Notes under the pieces: generated by a model
Databases searched by the model: none
Seen by the model: the letters and a program-made list of their open reading frames with translations, nothing else
What the model was told of the DNA's origin: nothing
Made by a program: the position numbers and the translations under genes
Origin: an uncultured Eubacteriales bacterium
Lineage (GTDB): Bacteria; Bacillota; Clostridia; Christensenellales; CAG-138
NCBI GenBank assembly: GCA_902798825.1
Contig: CADBYI010000005.1
Location: forward strand, 11,726 to 74,400
Direction: 5' to 3'
DNA: 62,675 bases
Shown: positions 23,623-31,953 of the stretch, piece by piece
Layout of the letters: each line of letters starts with the position of its first letter
Position numbering within the stretch: position 1 is the stretch's first letter

Positions 23623-24966
23623 ATGGCGAGAGGCGACGGTATTGACCGTACCAACGCAAGAAATATGAGGCTGACCGAAACCAAGATCGGTAACACCCAG
23701 CAGCACAACGAGCGTGAGAAGGATTCCTATGTCAATCAGGACATTGTACTGGAGCGGACGCCGCTCAATGTCCATTTCAAAACCCCGTCTGCCGGGTATC
23801 GGGAGATGTTTGCTCAAATGGAGGCCGACGGCGTGATCTCCACCCGTGGCATCAAGGAGGATGCCTTTCGATACGGTGAGTTGGTCTTTGATGTAAACTC
23901 CGCTTACTTCTACAATCACGGCGGGTATGACTTCGCAAAACAATTTTACACCGAAGCCTATAAAGCCGCAATCAAAATCGTGGGCGGAGAGCAGTATATT
24001 TTGTCGGCGGTCATGCACGCTGACGAGCGCAACCGGGCCATGTCCGAGGCGCTGGGGGAGGACGTGTACCACTACCACCTCCATGTGGTTTATATCCCGG
24101 TAGTGGAGAAGGAGATACGCTGGACAAAGCGGTGCAAGGACAAGTCCCTGGTGGGCAAGGTCAAGGAAACGATCATGCAGGTGAGCATGAGCAAGAAGTG
24201 GGCGTCCAAGCCCATTCTGGACGAAACTACCGGGGAGCCGTTACGCACAGCTAAGGGCAAACCCGTTCTACGAAAGTCGTACAGTGTCCTGCAAGATGAT
24301 TTCTTTGAGCATATGCGCTCCGCTGGCTATGACGATGTAGAGCGTGGGGAACGTGGTAGTTCCGAAGAACATTTGACTGTTACGCAGTTCAAGACGGAGC
24401 GTGAGCAGGAACGGCTTGCACAGCTTCAAGAGGTGTCGGCGCTGGCCCAGGTTGAGGCCGACAAAAAGAATAAGGAGGCAGCATCAGCTGAGAAGAAAGC
24501 GGCCCAGGCCAGGGCTAAGCTGGACGATGTAGCGCCCTTGCTCAAGGGCATGGAGAAACTGGCGGCGGACTTCTCCGACGACCCGGAGCGGACGCTGCCG
24601 GAGGCGGGGCCGCTGGAATCGGCCAAGTCCTACCGGGAGAAAAAGGCCAAGCCCCTTTGGGAGAAGATCGTCAAGGTGCTGCGCTCCGTCTACCGGGCCT
24701 ACTTCGACCTCAAGAGCAAGTTTGAGCGGTTGCAGAGCGCCTATGATCGTGAGGTCAGTAAGAACGGCTCCCTGTCAGCCAGGATTTATGAGGTTTGTGC
24801 CGAGAGGGACGGCTTGAAAGGGCAAGTCAGGGACTATGAGCGGGTCAGACGGGCCATTGGCCCGGAACAGGCGGACAGGATACTGGAGGCAGCTTACCAG
24901 CAGGAACAGGTCGAAAAGGAGCAGAAATGGGGTGCAAGGTCAAAAATAAGGGTAGGCGCACGATAA
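23623..24966 (+). CDS. mob: MobV-family (Mob/Pre) relaxase
   Basis: 447 residues. The relaxase domain (residues about 1-210) holds the HADE motif (SAVMHADERNRAM) and the HYHLHVVYIPV metal-binding block of Mob/Pre enzymes; they nick oriT and carry the strand into a recipient. Residues about 245-330 form a long coiled coil, and the tail is basic. The ATG chosen sits 11 bases after AGGAGG; an in-frame TTG six bases earlier is the alternative. The oriT candidate is just upstream. Confidence 0.88.
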   Translation: MARGDGIDRTNARNMRLTETKIGNTQQHNEREKDSYVNQDIVLERTPLNVHFKTPSAGYREMFAQMEADGVISTRGIKEDAFRYGELVFDVNSAYFYNHGGYDFAKQFYTEAYKAAIKIVGGEQYILSAVMHADERNRAMSEALGEDVYHYHLHVVYIPVVEKEIRWTKRCKDKSLVGKVKETIMQVSMSKKWASKPILDETTGEPLRTAKGKPVLRKSYSVLQDDFFEHMRSAGYDDVERGERGSSEEHLTVTQFKTEREQERLAQLQEVSALAQVEADKKNKEAASAEKKAAQARAKLDDVAPLLKGMEKLAADFSDDPERTLPEAGPLESAKSYREKKAKPLWEKIVKVLRSVYRAYFDLKSKFERLQSAYDREVSKNGSLSARIYEVCAERDGLKGQVRDYERVRRAIGPEQADRILEAAYQQEQVEKEQKWGARSKIRVGAR

Positions 24967-24989
24967 TCACAAAAAATGGAGGTAATTTC

Positions 24990-25049
24990 ATGGAAAAGTA
25001 CATCTTTGACGAGGGCAACGGTCTGTGGTATGAGTTGCAGAGGGACTAA
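24990..25049 (+). pseudogene. tnpV remnant
   Basis: 19 codons MEKYIFDEGNGLWYELQRD then a stop. This is the conserved start of the small transposon protein TnpV (normally about 120 residues), with a GGAGG site intact. The sequence after the stop does not continue the family, so the gene is a truncated relic marking an older junction where the tet(W) unit joined the element. Confidence 0.6.
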
Positions 25050-25172
25050 CAATATTCGGGCGTGTGCGGCGGAAATCGTGGACACAGAAATTATTTGCGC
25101 ATGAGGCCCCAAATCGGAGGGTGTCCCGGTGAATGCCCTCCTGATTTATTTGGGACAGCGGGTAAAAACTTC

Positions 25173-25201
25173 TTGCATTTTAGAGTGTGCTATGCTATAC
25201 T
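25173..25201 (+). promoter_or_regulatory. Promoter of tet(W)-like gene
   Basis: -35 TTGCAT (25173-25178), 17-bp spacer, -10 TATACT (25196-25201). Confidence 0.75.
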
Positions 25202-25233
25202 GCTGTCATCCTGATTTGAGGAGTCTATTCAAC

Positions 25234-25257
25234 ATGCGGCAAGGTATTCTTAAATAA
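25234..25257 (+). CDS. Leader peptide of the tet(W)-like gene
   Basis: MRQGILK-stop behind a GAGGAG site, 240 bp before the tet start. Short leaders of this kind precede tet(M)/tet(W) genes; ribosome behaviour on them, with and without tetracycline, decides whether the following terminator forms. Confidence 0.6.
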   Translation: MRQGILK

Positions 25258-25406
25258 AATTTGATAATGGGCACAAAAATAATTGCCCCTTGCAGGGGCT
25301 TGGTTTTTGTACCCAATTTAAGAATGCTTTTGCCTTTTTATCAAATATCGTGACGGATAACGGCTCATGTTAGCTGAATGCGTTTCTATGTATCCGAAGT
25401 CATGAT

Positions 25407-25442
25407 CCCCAGCGGTAAAAGTATTTGCCGCTGGGGATTTTT
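25407..25442 (+). terminator. Attenuator terminator before the tet(W)-like gene
   Basis: Stem CCCCAGCGG / CCGCTGGGG followed by ATTTTT, 32 bp before the start codon. An earlier structured stretch (GGGCACAAAAA...TTTTTGTACCC around CCCC/GGGG, about 25268-25315) could be the antiterminator partner. Confidence 0.65.
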
Positions 25443-25474
25443 GCGCCCTTTTGGGCCTTGTATGGAGGATAGAC

Positions 25475-27394
25475 ATGAACATTATCAATATCGGGATTCT
25501 TGCCCATGTAGATGCGGGCAAGACGACACTGACAGAAAGCCTGCTGTATGCCAGCGGAACCATTTCAGAGCCGGGGAGCGTCGAAAAAGGGACAACGAGA
25601 ACGGACACTATGTTTTTGGAGCGGCAGCGTGGAATTACCATTCAAACGGCAGTCACTTCTTTCCAGTGGCACAGTTGTAAAGTCAATATTGTGGATACTC
25701 CCGGCCACATGGATTTCTTGGCAGAGGTATACCGCTCTCTGGCTGTTTTGGACGGGGCCATCTTGGTGCTCTCCGCTAAAGATGGCGTGCAGGCCCAGAC
25801 CCGTGTTCTGTTCCATGCCCTACGGAAATTGAACATCCCCACCATTATCTTTATCAACAAGATCGACCAGGTTGGCATTGATTTGGAGAGCGTATATCAG
25901 TCTGTTCGGGATAAGCTCTCCGCTGATATTATCATCAAGCAGACAGTGTCGCTGTCCTCGAAAATAACTCTGACAGAAAACACTAGTGCAGAGGTGTGGG
26001 ATTCGGTCATCGAAAATAACGATGAGTTATTGGCAAAGTATATCGCAGGAGAATCAATCAGTCAGAAAGAACTTGCGCAAGAAGAACAGCGGCGAGTTCA
26101 AGACGCCTCCCTGCTCCCGGTCTATCATGGTAGCGCCAAAAACGGCCTTGGCATTCAACAGTTGATGGATGCGGTGATAGGGCTGTTCCAATCGACCAAG
26201 GAACAGGGGAGCGCCGCCCTGTGCGGTAGAGTTTTTAAGGTGGAGTATACAGATTGCGGCCAGAGGCTTGTCTATCTGCGGCTATACAGCGGAACGCTGC
26301 GTCTGCGGGATACGGTGGCCCTAGCCGGGAGAGAAAAGCTGAAAATCACAGAGATGCGTATTCCATCCAAAGGGGAGATTGTTCGGACAGATACCGCCCA
26401 TAAGGGCGAAATTGTCATCCTTCCCAGCGACAGCTTGAGATTAAACGATATATTGGGGGACAAAACCCAACTTCCTCGTGAAATGTGGAGTGATGTTCCC
26501 TTCCCTATGCTGCGGACGACGATTACGCCAAAAACGGCAGAGCAAAGAGACCGGTTGCTGGACGCTCTTACGCAAATTGCGGATACTGACCCGCTTTTGC
26601 ACTACGAGGTGGATTCCACCACCCATGAGATCATTCTTTCTTTTTTGGGTCGGATGCAGTTGGAGGTTGTTTCCGCTTTGCTGACGGAAAAATACAAGAT
26701 TGAAACAGCAGTGAAGGAACCCACCGTCATTTATTTAGAGCGGCCGCTCAAAGTGGCCAGTCACACCATCCATATCGAGGTGCCGCCTAACCCGTTTTGG
26801 GCATCTATCGGACTGTCTGTTACACCGCTCCCGCTTGGCTCCGGTGTAAAATACGAGAGCCGGGTTTCCCTGGGATACCTGAACCAGAGTTTTCAAAACG
26901 CTGTCATGGATGGTATCCGTTACGGTTTGGGGCAAGGCTTGTGTGGCTGGAACGTAACGGACTGTAAGATTTGCTTTGAATACGGACTTTACTATAGCCC
27001 GGTCAGTACGCCGGCGGACTTCCGCTCATTGGCCCCGATTGTATTGGAACAGGCATTGAAGAAATCTGGGACGCAGTTGCTGGAACCTTATCTCTCCTTC
27101 ACCCTCTATGCGCCCCAGGAATACCTTTCCAGGGCTTATCATGATGCGCCGAAATACTGTGCCACCATCGAAACGGCCCAGATAAAAAAGGATGAAGTTG
27201 TCTTTACTGGCGAGATTCCCGCCCGTTGCATACAGGCATACCGTACTGATTTGGCCTTTTACACCAACGGGCGGAGTGTGTGCCTGACGGAACTGAAAGG
27301 GTATCAGGCCACTGTCGGCGAGCCAATCATCCAGCCCCGTCGTCCAAACAGCCGTTTGGATAAGGTGCGCCATATGTTCAGTAAGATTCCTTGA
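25475..27394 (+). CDS. tet(W): Tet(W)-like ribosomal protection protein
   Basis: 639 residues, the Tet(W) length. An EF-G-like GTPase: [16 protein letters not shown] (G1), [12 protein letters not shown] (G2), DTPGHMDF (G3), NKIDQ (G4), then EF-G-like domains ending [15 protein letters not shown]. It displaces tetracycline from the ribosome. By recall it is closest to Tet(W) but with many substitutions, for example in residues about 165-245 ([20 protein letters not shown]) and around 325-345, so it is a diverged variant or a mosaic rather than the standard allele. The GGAGG site and the MNIINIGIL start set the N-terminus. Confidence 0.93.
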   Translation: MNIINIGILAHVDAGKTTLTESLLYASGTISEPGSVEKGTTRTDTMFLERQRGITIQTAVTSFQWHSCKVNIVDTPGHMDFLAEVYRSLAVLDGAILVLSAKDGVQAQTRVLFHALRKLNIPTIIFINKIDQVGIDLESVYQSVRDKLSADIIIKQTVSLSSKITLTENTSAEVWDSVIENNDELLAKYIAGESISQKELAQEEQRRVQDASLLPVYHGSAKNGLGIQQLMDAVIGLFQSTKEQGSAALCGRVFKVEYTDCGQRLVYLRLYSGTLRLRDTVALAGREKLKITEMRIPSKGEIVRTDTAHKGEIVILPSDSLRLNDILGDKTQLPREMWSDVPFPMLRTTITPKTAEQRDRLLDALTQIADTDPLLHYEVDSTTHEIILSFLGRMQLEVVSALLTEKYKIETAVKEPTVIYLERPLKVASHTIHIEVPPNPFWASIGLSVTPLPLGSGVKYESRVSLGYLNQSFQNAVMDGIRYGLGQGLCGWNVTDCKICFEYGLYYSPVSTPADFRSLAPIVLEQALKKSGTQLLEPYLSFTLYAPQEYLSRAYHDAPKYCATIETAQIKKDEVVFTGEIPARCIQAYRTDLAFYTNGRSVCLTELKGYQATVGEPIIQPRRPNSRLDKVRHMFSKIP

Positions 27395-27501
27395 TACGCC
27401 ACAGCAAGGATGGTTATTGCATTTCCCTGCCTTTCGTGGTAAAATGTAGTTGTAAACCACCAGAGAAAACAACAACCCTGCTACCCCCCGTTATCACCAC
27501 C

Positions 27502-27518
27502 GATAACAATTTGATAAC
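27502..27518. repeat. Terminal direct repeat, right
   Basis: GATAACAATTTGATAAC, one mismatch to 19682-19698. A preceding GTTATC makes a small dyad with GATAAC. Confidence 0.55.
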
Positions 27519-27611
27519 AGCCCATCGTATAGGGCTGGATAATATGGACACATCAAATAATCAAAAAAATGAGGTATCAAATTTATGAAGCAAAATCCGT
27601 TAAATATGATG

Positions 27612-27632
27612 CCCAACAACGAGTACGAGTAA
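27612..27632. other. Candidate attR
   Basis: 15 of 21 bases match the guaA 3' end (19601-19621), in frame with codons N-E-Y-E-stop in place of I-E-W-E-stop. The terminator that follows could originally have been that of guaA. Confidence 0.4.
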
Positions 27633-27650
27633 AAAACATAGTCGAAACGG

Positions 27651-27679
27651 AAAAGAGAGCCCGAAAAGGGCTCTCTTTT
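27651..27679. terminator. Bidirectional terminator
   Basis: AAAAGAGAGCCC / GGGCTCTCTTTT with a 5-base loop; it serves the end of the feo operon on the minus strand and the element or guaA on the plus strand. Confidence 0.85.
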
Positions 27680-27710
27680 GTGTACCGTATGGGTGGAAAA
27701 TATGAGGGGC

Positions 27711-27965
27711 TTATCGCCAGCCGAACAGGCCCTTCTTTTCCCAGGGGGCAACGGCCACGTCCAAGCAGGTGTAGCCCGTGGCATCGATGGCCGCTTTCAG
27801 GCTTTGGGGGTCCACCGGCTCCTCCGTCAGGAACGTGGCTTCCTTCCTGCTCCGGGAGGCGCTGACCTTCTTGGCGGCAGGGACGGCCTTTCGAATGGCG
27901 TCCGCGATGTGGGCCTCGCACATGGAGCACATCATGCCCTCGATCTTCAAGGTTGTTTTGATCAC
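27711..27965 (-). CDS. Heavy-metal-associated (HMA) domain protein
   Basis: 84 residues with the ferredoxin-like HMA fold: TLKIEGMMCSMCEAHIADAI carries the CxxC metal-binding pair (Cys-Ser-Met-Cys). CopZ-type proteins bind Cu(I) or other soft metals. It ends with a non-standard tail, WEKKGLFGWR. Last gene of the feoA-feoA-feoB cluster, 4 bp after the Cys-rich protein, so it is probably co-transcribed with iron uptake; the metal is not certain. Confidence 0.85.
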   Translation of the reverse strand: MIKTTLKIEGMMCSMCEAHIADAIRKAVPAAKKVSASRSRKEATFLTEEPVDPQSLKAAIDATGYTCLDVAVAPWEKKGLFGWR

Positions 27966-27969
27966 GGGC

Positions 27970-28179
27970 CTATCCTTCCTTTCCGGCGGAGCTCACGGAG
28001 GGGCAGTTGCCGCAGGCGCTGCAGCCGTGGCAGGCGCCGCAGGAGGCGCAGTTGCCCCCGCAGCTGCTCTTTCCGGCCCTGTGGTCCCGGATCATGCCCC
28101 GAAGGAGCAGACCGACGATCAGAACCAGGACCGCCACCAGGGCGATGTTGACGAAATTGGCGGACAGCCAGGCAAACAT
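27970..28179 (-). CDS. FeoB-associated Cys-rich membrane protein
   Basis: 69 residues: one membrane helix (VNIALVAVLVLIVGLLLRGM), then a Cys-rich tail (CGGNCASCGACHGCSACGNC, eight Cys). This is the small FeoB-associated Cys-rich protein found next to feoB in Firmicutes; it may act as an FeoC-like partner or metal relay. Between feoB and it lies a GC-rich hairpin (28205-28251) that could tune expression. Confidence 0.85.
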   Translation of the reverse strand: MFAWLSANFVNIALVAVLVLIVGLLLRGMIRDHRAGKSSCGGNCASCGACHGCSACGNCPSVSSAGKEG

Positions 28180-28270
28180 AGGATCACTTCCTTTTGTCAG
28201 GAGGGGCAGCGCAGCGAGGATGGAGGGTATCTGTTCTCGCCGCGCTGCCTTTCACGGGATTGGGGATAGG

Positions 28271-30559
28271 TTATTTCACGGTCAGTTTCTGGGATTCCTT
28301 ATAGGGCTTGAACAGCTGCCAGCAGAGCAGGCCCAGCAGGACGAGGGCGATCACCAGGCCCACGATGTTCATGCCGCCCACGAACAGGCGACCCACCTGC
28401 CAGACGATGAAGCCGATGACCCAGGCAAAGCCGCACTGATAGGCGATGGCGAACCAGGTCCACTTGCGGCTGTTCATCTCCCGCTTGATGGCGCCGATGG
28501 CTGCGAAGCAGGGGGCGCACAGCAGGTTGAAGATCATGAAGGCATAGGCTGCCAGCCGGCCGTGGCCGTCGGAGAAGGCGTTGAAGTCCTCGGCCACCCG
28601 ATCCCAGATCTGGTCGCCGTTCTCCTCCAGCTCTTCCTCGCCCTCCTTATCATCATAGGCGTACATGATGCCGAAGTTGGCAACCACCTCTTCCTTGGCC
28701 ACGAGGCCGGTGACGGTGGCGGCGGTGGGCTTCCAATCGCCGAAGCCCAGGGGCTTGAAGACCACGGACACGGGCTGAGCCACCCGGGCCAGGAGGGAGT
28801 CATCCATGGGCTCCACCTCGTCCTCGGGGATGCCCATGCGGTCGGCCACCTGGCTGACGTATTCGTCGGTGACGACGGTTTCATCCGCATAGAGATCGTC
28901 CACCATGCCGAAGTGGCCGTTGACGGAACCGAAGCTGGTGAGGAACCAGATGACGATGGAGGAGATCACGATGACGGTACCGGCCCGCTTGATGAAGGAC
29001 CAGCCCCGCTCCCAGGTGCCCCTGAGCACGTTGCCCCAAGCGGGCAGATGGTAGGCGGGCAGCTCCATGACGAATGGGGCGGGATCGCCCGCGAACATCT
29101 TTGTCTTCTTCAGCATGATGCCGGAGATGACGATGGCGGCTACGCCGATAAAGTAGGCGGACACGGCCACCCAGGTGCTGCCGCCGAACAACGCGCCGGC
29201 GATGAGGCCGATGATGGGCATCTTGGCGCCGCAGGGCATGAAGGTGGTGGTCATGATGGTCATGCGGCGGTCACGCTCGTTCTCGATGGTCCTCGAGGCC
29301 ATGACCCCGGGGATGCCGCAGCCGGTGCCCACCAGCATGGGGATGAAGCTCTTGCCGGAAAGGCCGAAGCGGCGGAAGATACGGTCCATGATGAAGGCGA
29401 TACGGGCCATGTAGCCGCAGTCCTCCAGGAGGCACAGCATGAGGAACAGGACCAGCATCTGGGGCACGAAGCCCAGCACCGCGCCGACGCCGGCGAAGAT
29501 GCCGTCAGAGATCAGGCCCACCAGCCAGGGCGCCGCGCCCCAGCTTTCCAGAATGGCCCGGGAGCCGTCGGTGAGCCAGGCGCCGCCCAGCACGTCGTTG
29601 GCCCAGTCGGTGAGGAAGGTGCCCAAGGAGATGCCGCCGTCCGCCACGGACTTGCCCATGGCCAGGGCATAGACCAGGAACATGACGATGGCGAAGATGG
29701 GCAGGGCCAGGATGCGGTTGGTGACGATTTTGTCGATCTTGTCGGAGACGGACAGCTGTCCCTTCCCCTTCTTCTTATAGATGCCCTTGAGGGTCTCGCC
29801 GATATAGACGTAGCGCTCGTTGGTGATGATGCTCTCGGCGTCGTCGTCCAGCTCCTTCTCGGCGGCGGCGATGTCGTTTTCGATGTGGGCCCGGGTGCTG
29901 GCGGGGATCTTCAGCTGCTCCATGACCTTCTCGTCCCGCTCGAAGAGCTTGATGGCATACCAGCGCTGCCGCTCCTCGGGCAAGTCGTGGACGGTGACCT
30001 CCTCGATGTGGGCCAGGGCGTGCTCCACGGGGCCGGAGAAGGTGTGCTGGGGCACGGTCTTGCCGGTCTTGGCGGCTTCGATGGCGGCCAGGGCCGCTTC
30101 CTTCACGCCGTCACCCTTGAGGGCGGAGATCTCCACGATCTTGCAGCCCAGCTGACGGGACAGCTCCTTCACATTGATGCTGTCCCCCGCCTTCTTTACC
30201 AGGTCCATCATGTTGAGGGCGATGACCACGGGGATGCCCAGCTCCGTAAGCTGGGTGGTGAGATACAGGTTGCGCTCCAGGTTGGTGGCGTCAACAATGT
30301 TCAAAATGGCGTCGGGCTTTTCCTCGATGAGGTAATTCCGGGCCACCACTTCCTCCAGCGTGTAGGGGGAAAGGGAGTAGATGCCGGGCAGGTCGGTCAA
30401 CACGACCTCCTTGTCCACGATGAGCTTGCCTTCCTTCTTCTCCACCGTGACGCCGGGCCAGTTGCCCACGAACTGGTTGGAGCCGGTCAGCTTATTGAAC
30501 AGCGTCGTTTTTCCGCTGTTGGGGTTGCCCGCCAGGGCGATGCGCAGTTGATTTGCCAT
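28271..30559 (-). CDS. feoB: Ferrous iron transporter FeoB
   Basis: 762 residues. The N-terminal G-protein domain has G1 GNPNSGKTTL (residues 11-20), WPGVTVEKKEG, DLPGIYSLSPYT and ALNMMDL; a helical regulatory domain follows, then the membrane part with the two Gate motifs (for example FMPCGAKMPII and LCAPCFAAIGAIKREM). FeoB imports Fe(II) under anaerobic conditions. The periplasmic-side loop (residues about 520-620) is long and acidic. It is 12 bp downstream of feoA. Confidence 0.96.
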   Translation of the reverse strand: MANQLRIALAGNPNSGKTTLFNKLTGSNQFVGNWPGVTVEKKEGKLIVDKEVVLTDLPGIYSLSPYTLEEVVARNYLIEEKPDAILNIVDATNLERNLYLTTQLTELGIPVVIALNMMDLVKKAGDSINVKELSRQLGCKIVEISALKGDGVKEAALAAIEAAKTGKTVPQHTFSGPVEHALAHIEEVTVHDLPEERQRWYAIKLFERDEKVMEQLKIPASTRAHIENDIAAAEKELDDDAESIITNERYVYIGETLKGIYKKKGKGQLSVSDKIDKIVTNRILALPIFAIVMFLVYALAMGKSVADGGISLGTFLTDWANDVLGGAWLTDGSRAILESWGAAPWLVGLISDGIFAGVGAVLGFVPQMLVLFLMLCLLEDCGYMARIAFIMDRIFRRFGLSGKSFIPMLVGTGCGIPGVMASRTIENERDRRMTIMTTTFMPCGAKMPIIGLIAGALFGGSTWVAVSAYFIGVAAIVISGIMLKKTKMFAGDPAPFVMELPAYHLPAWGNVLRGTWERGWSFIKRAGTVIVISSIVIWFLTSFGSVNGHFGMVDDLYADETVVTDEYVSQVADRMGIPEDEVEPMDDSLLARVAQPVSVVFKPLGFGDWKPTAATVTGLVAKEEVVANFGIMYAYDDKEGEEELEENGDQIWDRVAEDFNAFSDGHGRLAAYAFMIFNLLCAPCFAAIGAIKREMNSRKWTWFAIAYQCGFAWVIGFIVWQVGRLFVGGMNIVGLVIALVLLGLLCWQLFKPYKESQKLTVK

Positions 30560-30571
30560 AGTCTGTCTCCT

Positions 30572-30793
30572 TTACTCCACTTCGATCATCTCAGCGTCCG
30601 CCTTGCGGATGGAGAGCTCATAGCCCCGGACGTTGACCTCCACCGGGTCCCCCAGGGGCGCCAGCTTGCGCACATAGACCTCCACGCCCTTGGTGATGCC
30701 CATGTCCATGATGCGGCGCTTGACGGCGCCTTCACCGTGGAGCTTTACGACCTTGACCGTGGATCCGACGGTCGCGTCTCTCAATGTTTTCAT
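30572..30793 (-). CDS. feoA: FeoA domain protein (proximal to feoB)
   Basis: 73 residues with an SH3-like FeoA fold: VVKLHGEGAVKRRIMDMGITKGVEVYV and LGDPVEVNVRGYELSIRKADA. FeoA binds the FeoB GTPase domain and promotes transport. Second of two feoA genes; both upstream of feoB in one operon. Confidence 0.92.
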   Translation of the reverse strand: MKTLRDATVGSTVKVVKLHGEGAVKRRIMDMGITKGVEVYVRKLAPLGDPVEVNVRGYELSIRKADAEMIEVE

Positions 30794-30819
30794 CCTTGCT
30801 TCTCCTTTTTATCGCATTT

Positions 30820-31032
30820 TTATACCATTATCTTTTGGGCCATTTCCTTGCTGATGGCCACCCGGGACTCCTTGATCTTCACGATCAAATTCCCGCCGAT
30901 GGTGTTCATCACCGTGACGGCGCTGCCCGCCACGAACCCCATGTCCTCCAGATGCTTTTTCATCTCCGGGCTTCCACCGACCCGCCGGATGATGTTCTCC
31001 TCACCCGCGTCTGTCATGATCAAGGGCATCAT
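30820..31032 (-). CDS. feoA: FeoA domain protein (promoter-proximal)
   Basis: 70 residues: RVGGSPEMKKHLEDMGFVAGSAVTVMNTIGGNLIVKIKESRVAISKEMA, a FeoA-type SH3 domain clearly different from the other copy. The paired small FeoA genes are a common Firmicutes arrangement. First gene of the feo operon, immediately downstream of the dyad-rich control region. Confidence 0.9.
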   Translation of the reverse strand: MMPLIMTDAGEENIIRRVGGSPEMKKHLEDMGFVAGSAVTVMNTIGGNLIVKIKESRVAISKEMAQKIMV

Positions 31033-31064
31033 TCCGTTCCCTCCTCTCCTGCATCCAGTCCTGC

Positions 31065-31152
31065 AGTTAATTACGTTTAACTTACGGCTTGCAATAAAGG
31101 TTAGCTTCCCCTAACCTTCAGTTAGTTTAATATAACTAACTCTGGTTGTCAA
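31065..31152 (-). promoter_or_regulatory. feo promoter with three dyad operators
   Basis: Minus-strand -35 TTGACA (31147-31152), 17-bp spacer, -10 TAAACT (31124-31129). Dyads: AGTTAGTT-N6-AACTAACT (31120-31141, across the spacer and -10), AAGGTTAG-N6-CTAACCTT (31097-31118, just downstream) and AGTTAA-N6-TTAACT (31065-31082). All share GTTAR/YTAAC arms, like the binding sites of DtxR-family iron or manganese repressors, whose gene lies directly opposite. Confidence 0.7.
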
Positions 31153-31226
31153 GTACTAACTTGCATGTATCCGGTTTTCCTTGCCCTTTCTGTGTTTCTG
31201 TGATATGCTGACGCGGGGTGATGAAT

Positions 31227-31595
31227 ATGACGATACACAAATCTGCAGAGGATTATCTGGAAGCCATGTTGATGCTGAAGGAGGAGCGGGGCTATATCCG
31301 TTCCGTGGACGTGGCGGACAAGCTGGGCGTGACCAAGCCCAGCGTCAGCTATGCCGTCAAGCGCCTGCGGGAGGGCGGGTATATCTCCATGGATTCGGCG
31401 GGCCTCATTCGGTTGCTCCCCCCCGGCCTCCAGATCGCCGAGCGGATGTATGAGCGGCATAAGCTGCTCACCGAGCTGCTCATGGGCCTGGGCGTCAGCC
31501 CCGACACCGCCCGGGAGGACGCCTGCAAGATCGAGCACGATCTGAGCGTGGAGACCTTCGACGCCATCCGGCAACACGCGCAGCGATGCCAATAA
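31227..31595 (+). CDS. DtxR/MntR-family metal-dependent regulator
   Basis: 122 residues. Winged helix VDVADKLGVTKPSVSYAVKRLREGGYI (residues about 25-52) and the dimerisation helices with the metal-site pattern ERHKLLTELLMGLGV-EDACKIEHDLS. No SH3 domain follows, so it is the short MntR-like form. It is divergent from the feo operon and likely represses it when iron (or manganese) is plentiful. Of three possible starts, the ATG at 31227 is chosen because GGGG lies at the right distance. Confidence 0.9.
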   Translation: MTIHKSAEDYLEAMLMLKEERGYIRSVDVADKLGVTKPSVSYAVKRLREGGYISMDSAGLIRLLPPGLQIAERMYERHKLLTELLMGLGVSPDTAREDACKIEHDLSVETFDAIRQHAQRCQ

Positions 31596-31671
31596 GCACG
31601 CGGATCGACGCTAAGCCCTGCGCCTTCGGCCGTTGCCCTCGGGTCGCTGACATACGCTTACAAACGAAAGC

Positions 31672-31701
31672 AAAATGACCACCCTTCGGATGGTCATTTT
31701 T
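31672..31701 (+). terminator. Terminator after the DtxR-family gene
   Basis: AAAATGACCACC-CTTC-GGATGGTCATTTTT, a perfect stem with a CTTC/G tetraloop. The same 30-base sequence occurs again at 36118-36148. Confidence 0.8.
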
Positions 31702-31743
31702 CTTTAAAACATACGCACTGTCGTGTGGGCACAGTTTATTCTC

Positions 31744-31772
31744 TTGTTCATGTGGGCCGATCATGGTATAAT
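31744..31772 (+). promoter_or_regulatory. Promoter of the sensor kinase operon
   Basis: -35 TTGTTC (31744-31749), 17-bp spacer, perfect -10 TATAAT (31767-31772). Confidence 0.65.
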
Positions 31773-31953
31773 GTATTGCTATCTCGGCTGTTTGCTGAAT
31801 ATCAGCTTAGGGGAACCGGCATGTGGTTCACGTTTTTGCGTATCACAAGGGCACACGGGGCCTTTTCTTTCGTGGATGTAGCAGAGCTGATCGGTGGCGT
31901 GGTCCAATGGACAATGATTGGATTGGGAACGAAATGCAAGGAGCGGAAGCACT

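Larger units (their letters stand above)
19622..27632 (+). mobile_element. Integrative mobilizable element with tet(W)-like gene, in guaA
   Basis: About 8.0 kb carrying an XRE regulator, excisionase, tyrosine integrase, MobC, RepA-like ATPase, oriT, MobV relaxase, a tnpV remnant and a Tet(W)-like gene. No conjugation (T4SS) genes are present, so it would need a helper to transfer. Base composition is clearly more AT-rich than the flanking host genes. Matching 17-bp sequences GATAACGATTTGATAAC (19682-19698) and GATAACAATTTGATAAC (27502-27518) sit near the two ends and look like integrase arm sites. The exact right end is uncertain by a few tens of bases. Confidence 0.8.
27395..27710. other. 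Right end of the element and junction to the feo operon
   Basis: 316 bp without a convincing gene. It contains the right arm repeat (27502-27518), the candidate attR (27612-27632) and the shared terminator. A 15-codon frame MKQNPLNMMPNNEYE ends exactly in the attR candidate. Confidence 0.55.
31596..31953. other. Intergenic region between the metal regulator and the sensor kinase
   Basis: 358 bp. It contains the regulator's terminator (31672-31701), the kinase promoter (31744-31772) and about 180 bp of leader with small hairpins (for example around 31812-31832). No known riboswitch is recognised. Confidence 0.55.

Noticed and set aside
27570..27632. 15-codon gene MKQNPLNMMPNNEYE
   Set aside because: Weak ribosome binding site, and it ends inside the candidate attR; more likely a chance frame at the junction.
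28007..31114. Plus-strand open frame of about 1,000 codons over feoB
   Set aside because: Antisense to FeoB, FeoA and the Cys-rich protein, which are unambiguous.
31773..31953. Cyclic-di-GMP or other riboswitch in the kinase leader
   Set aside because: There are small hairpins but no match to a known aptamer core.
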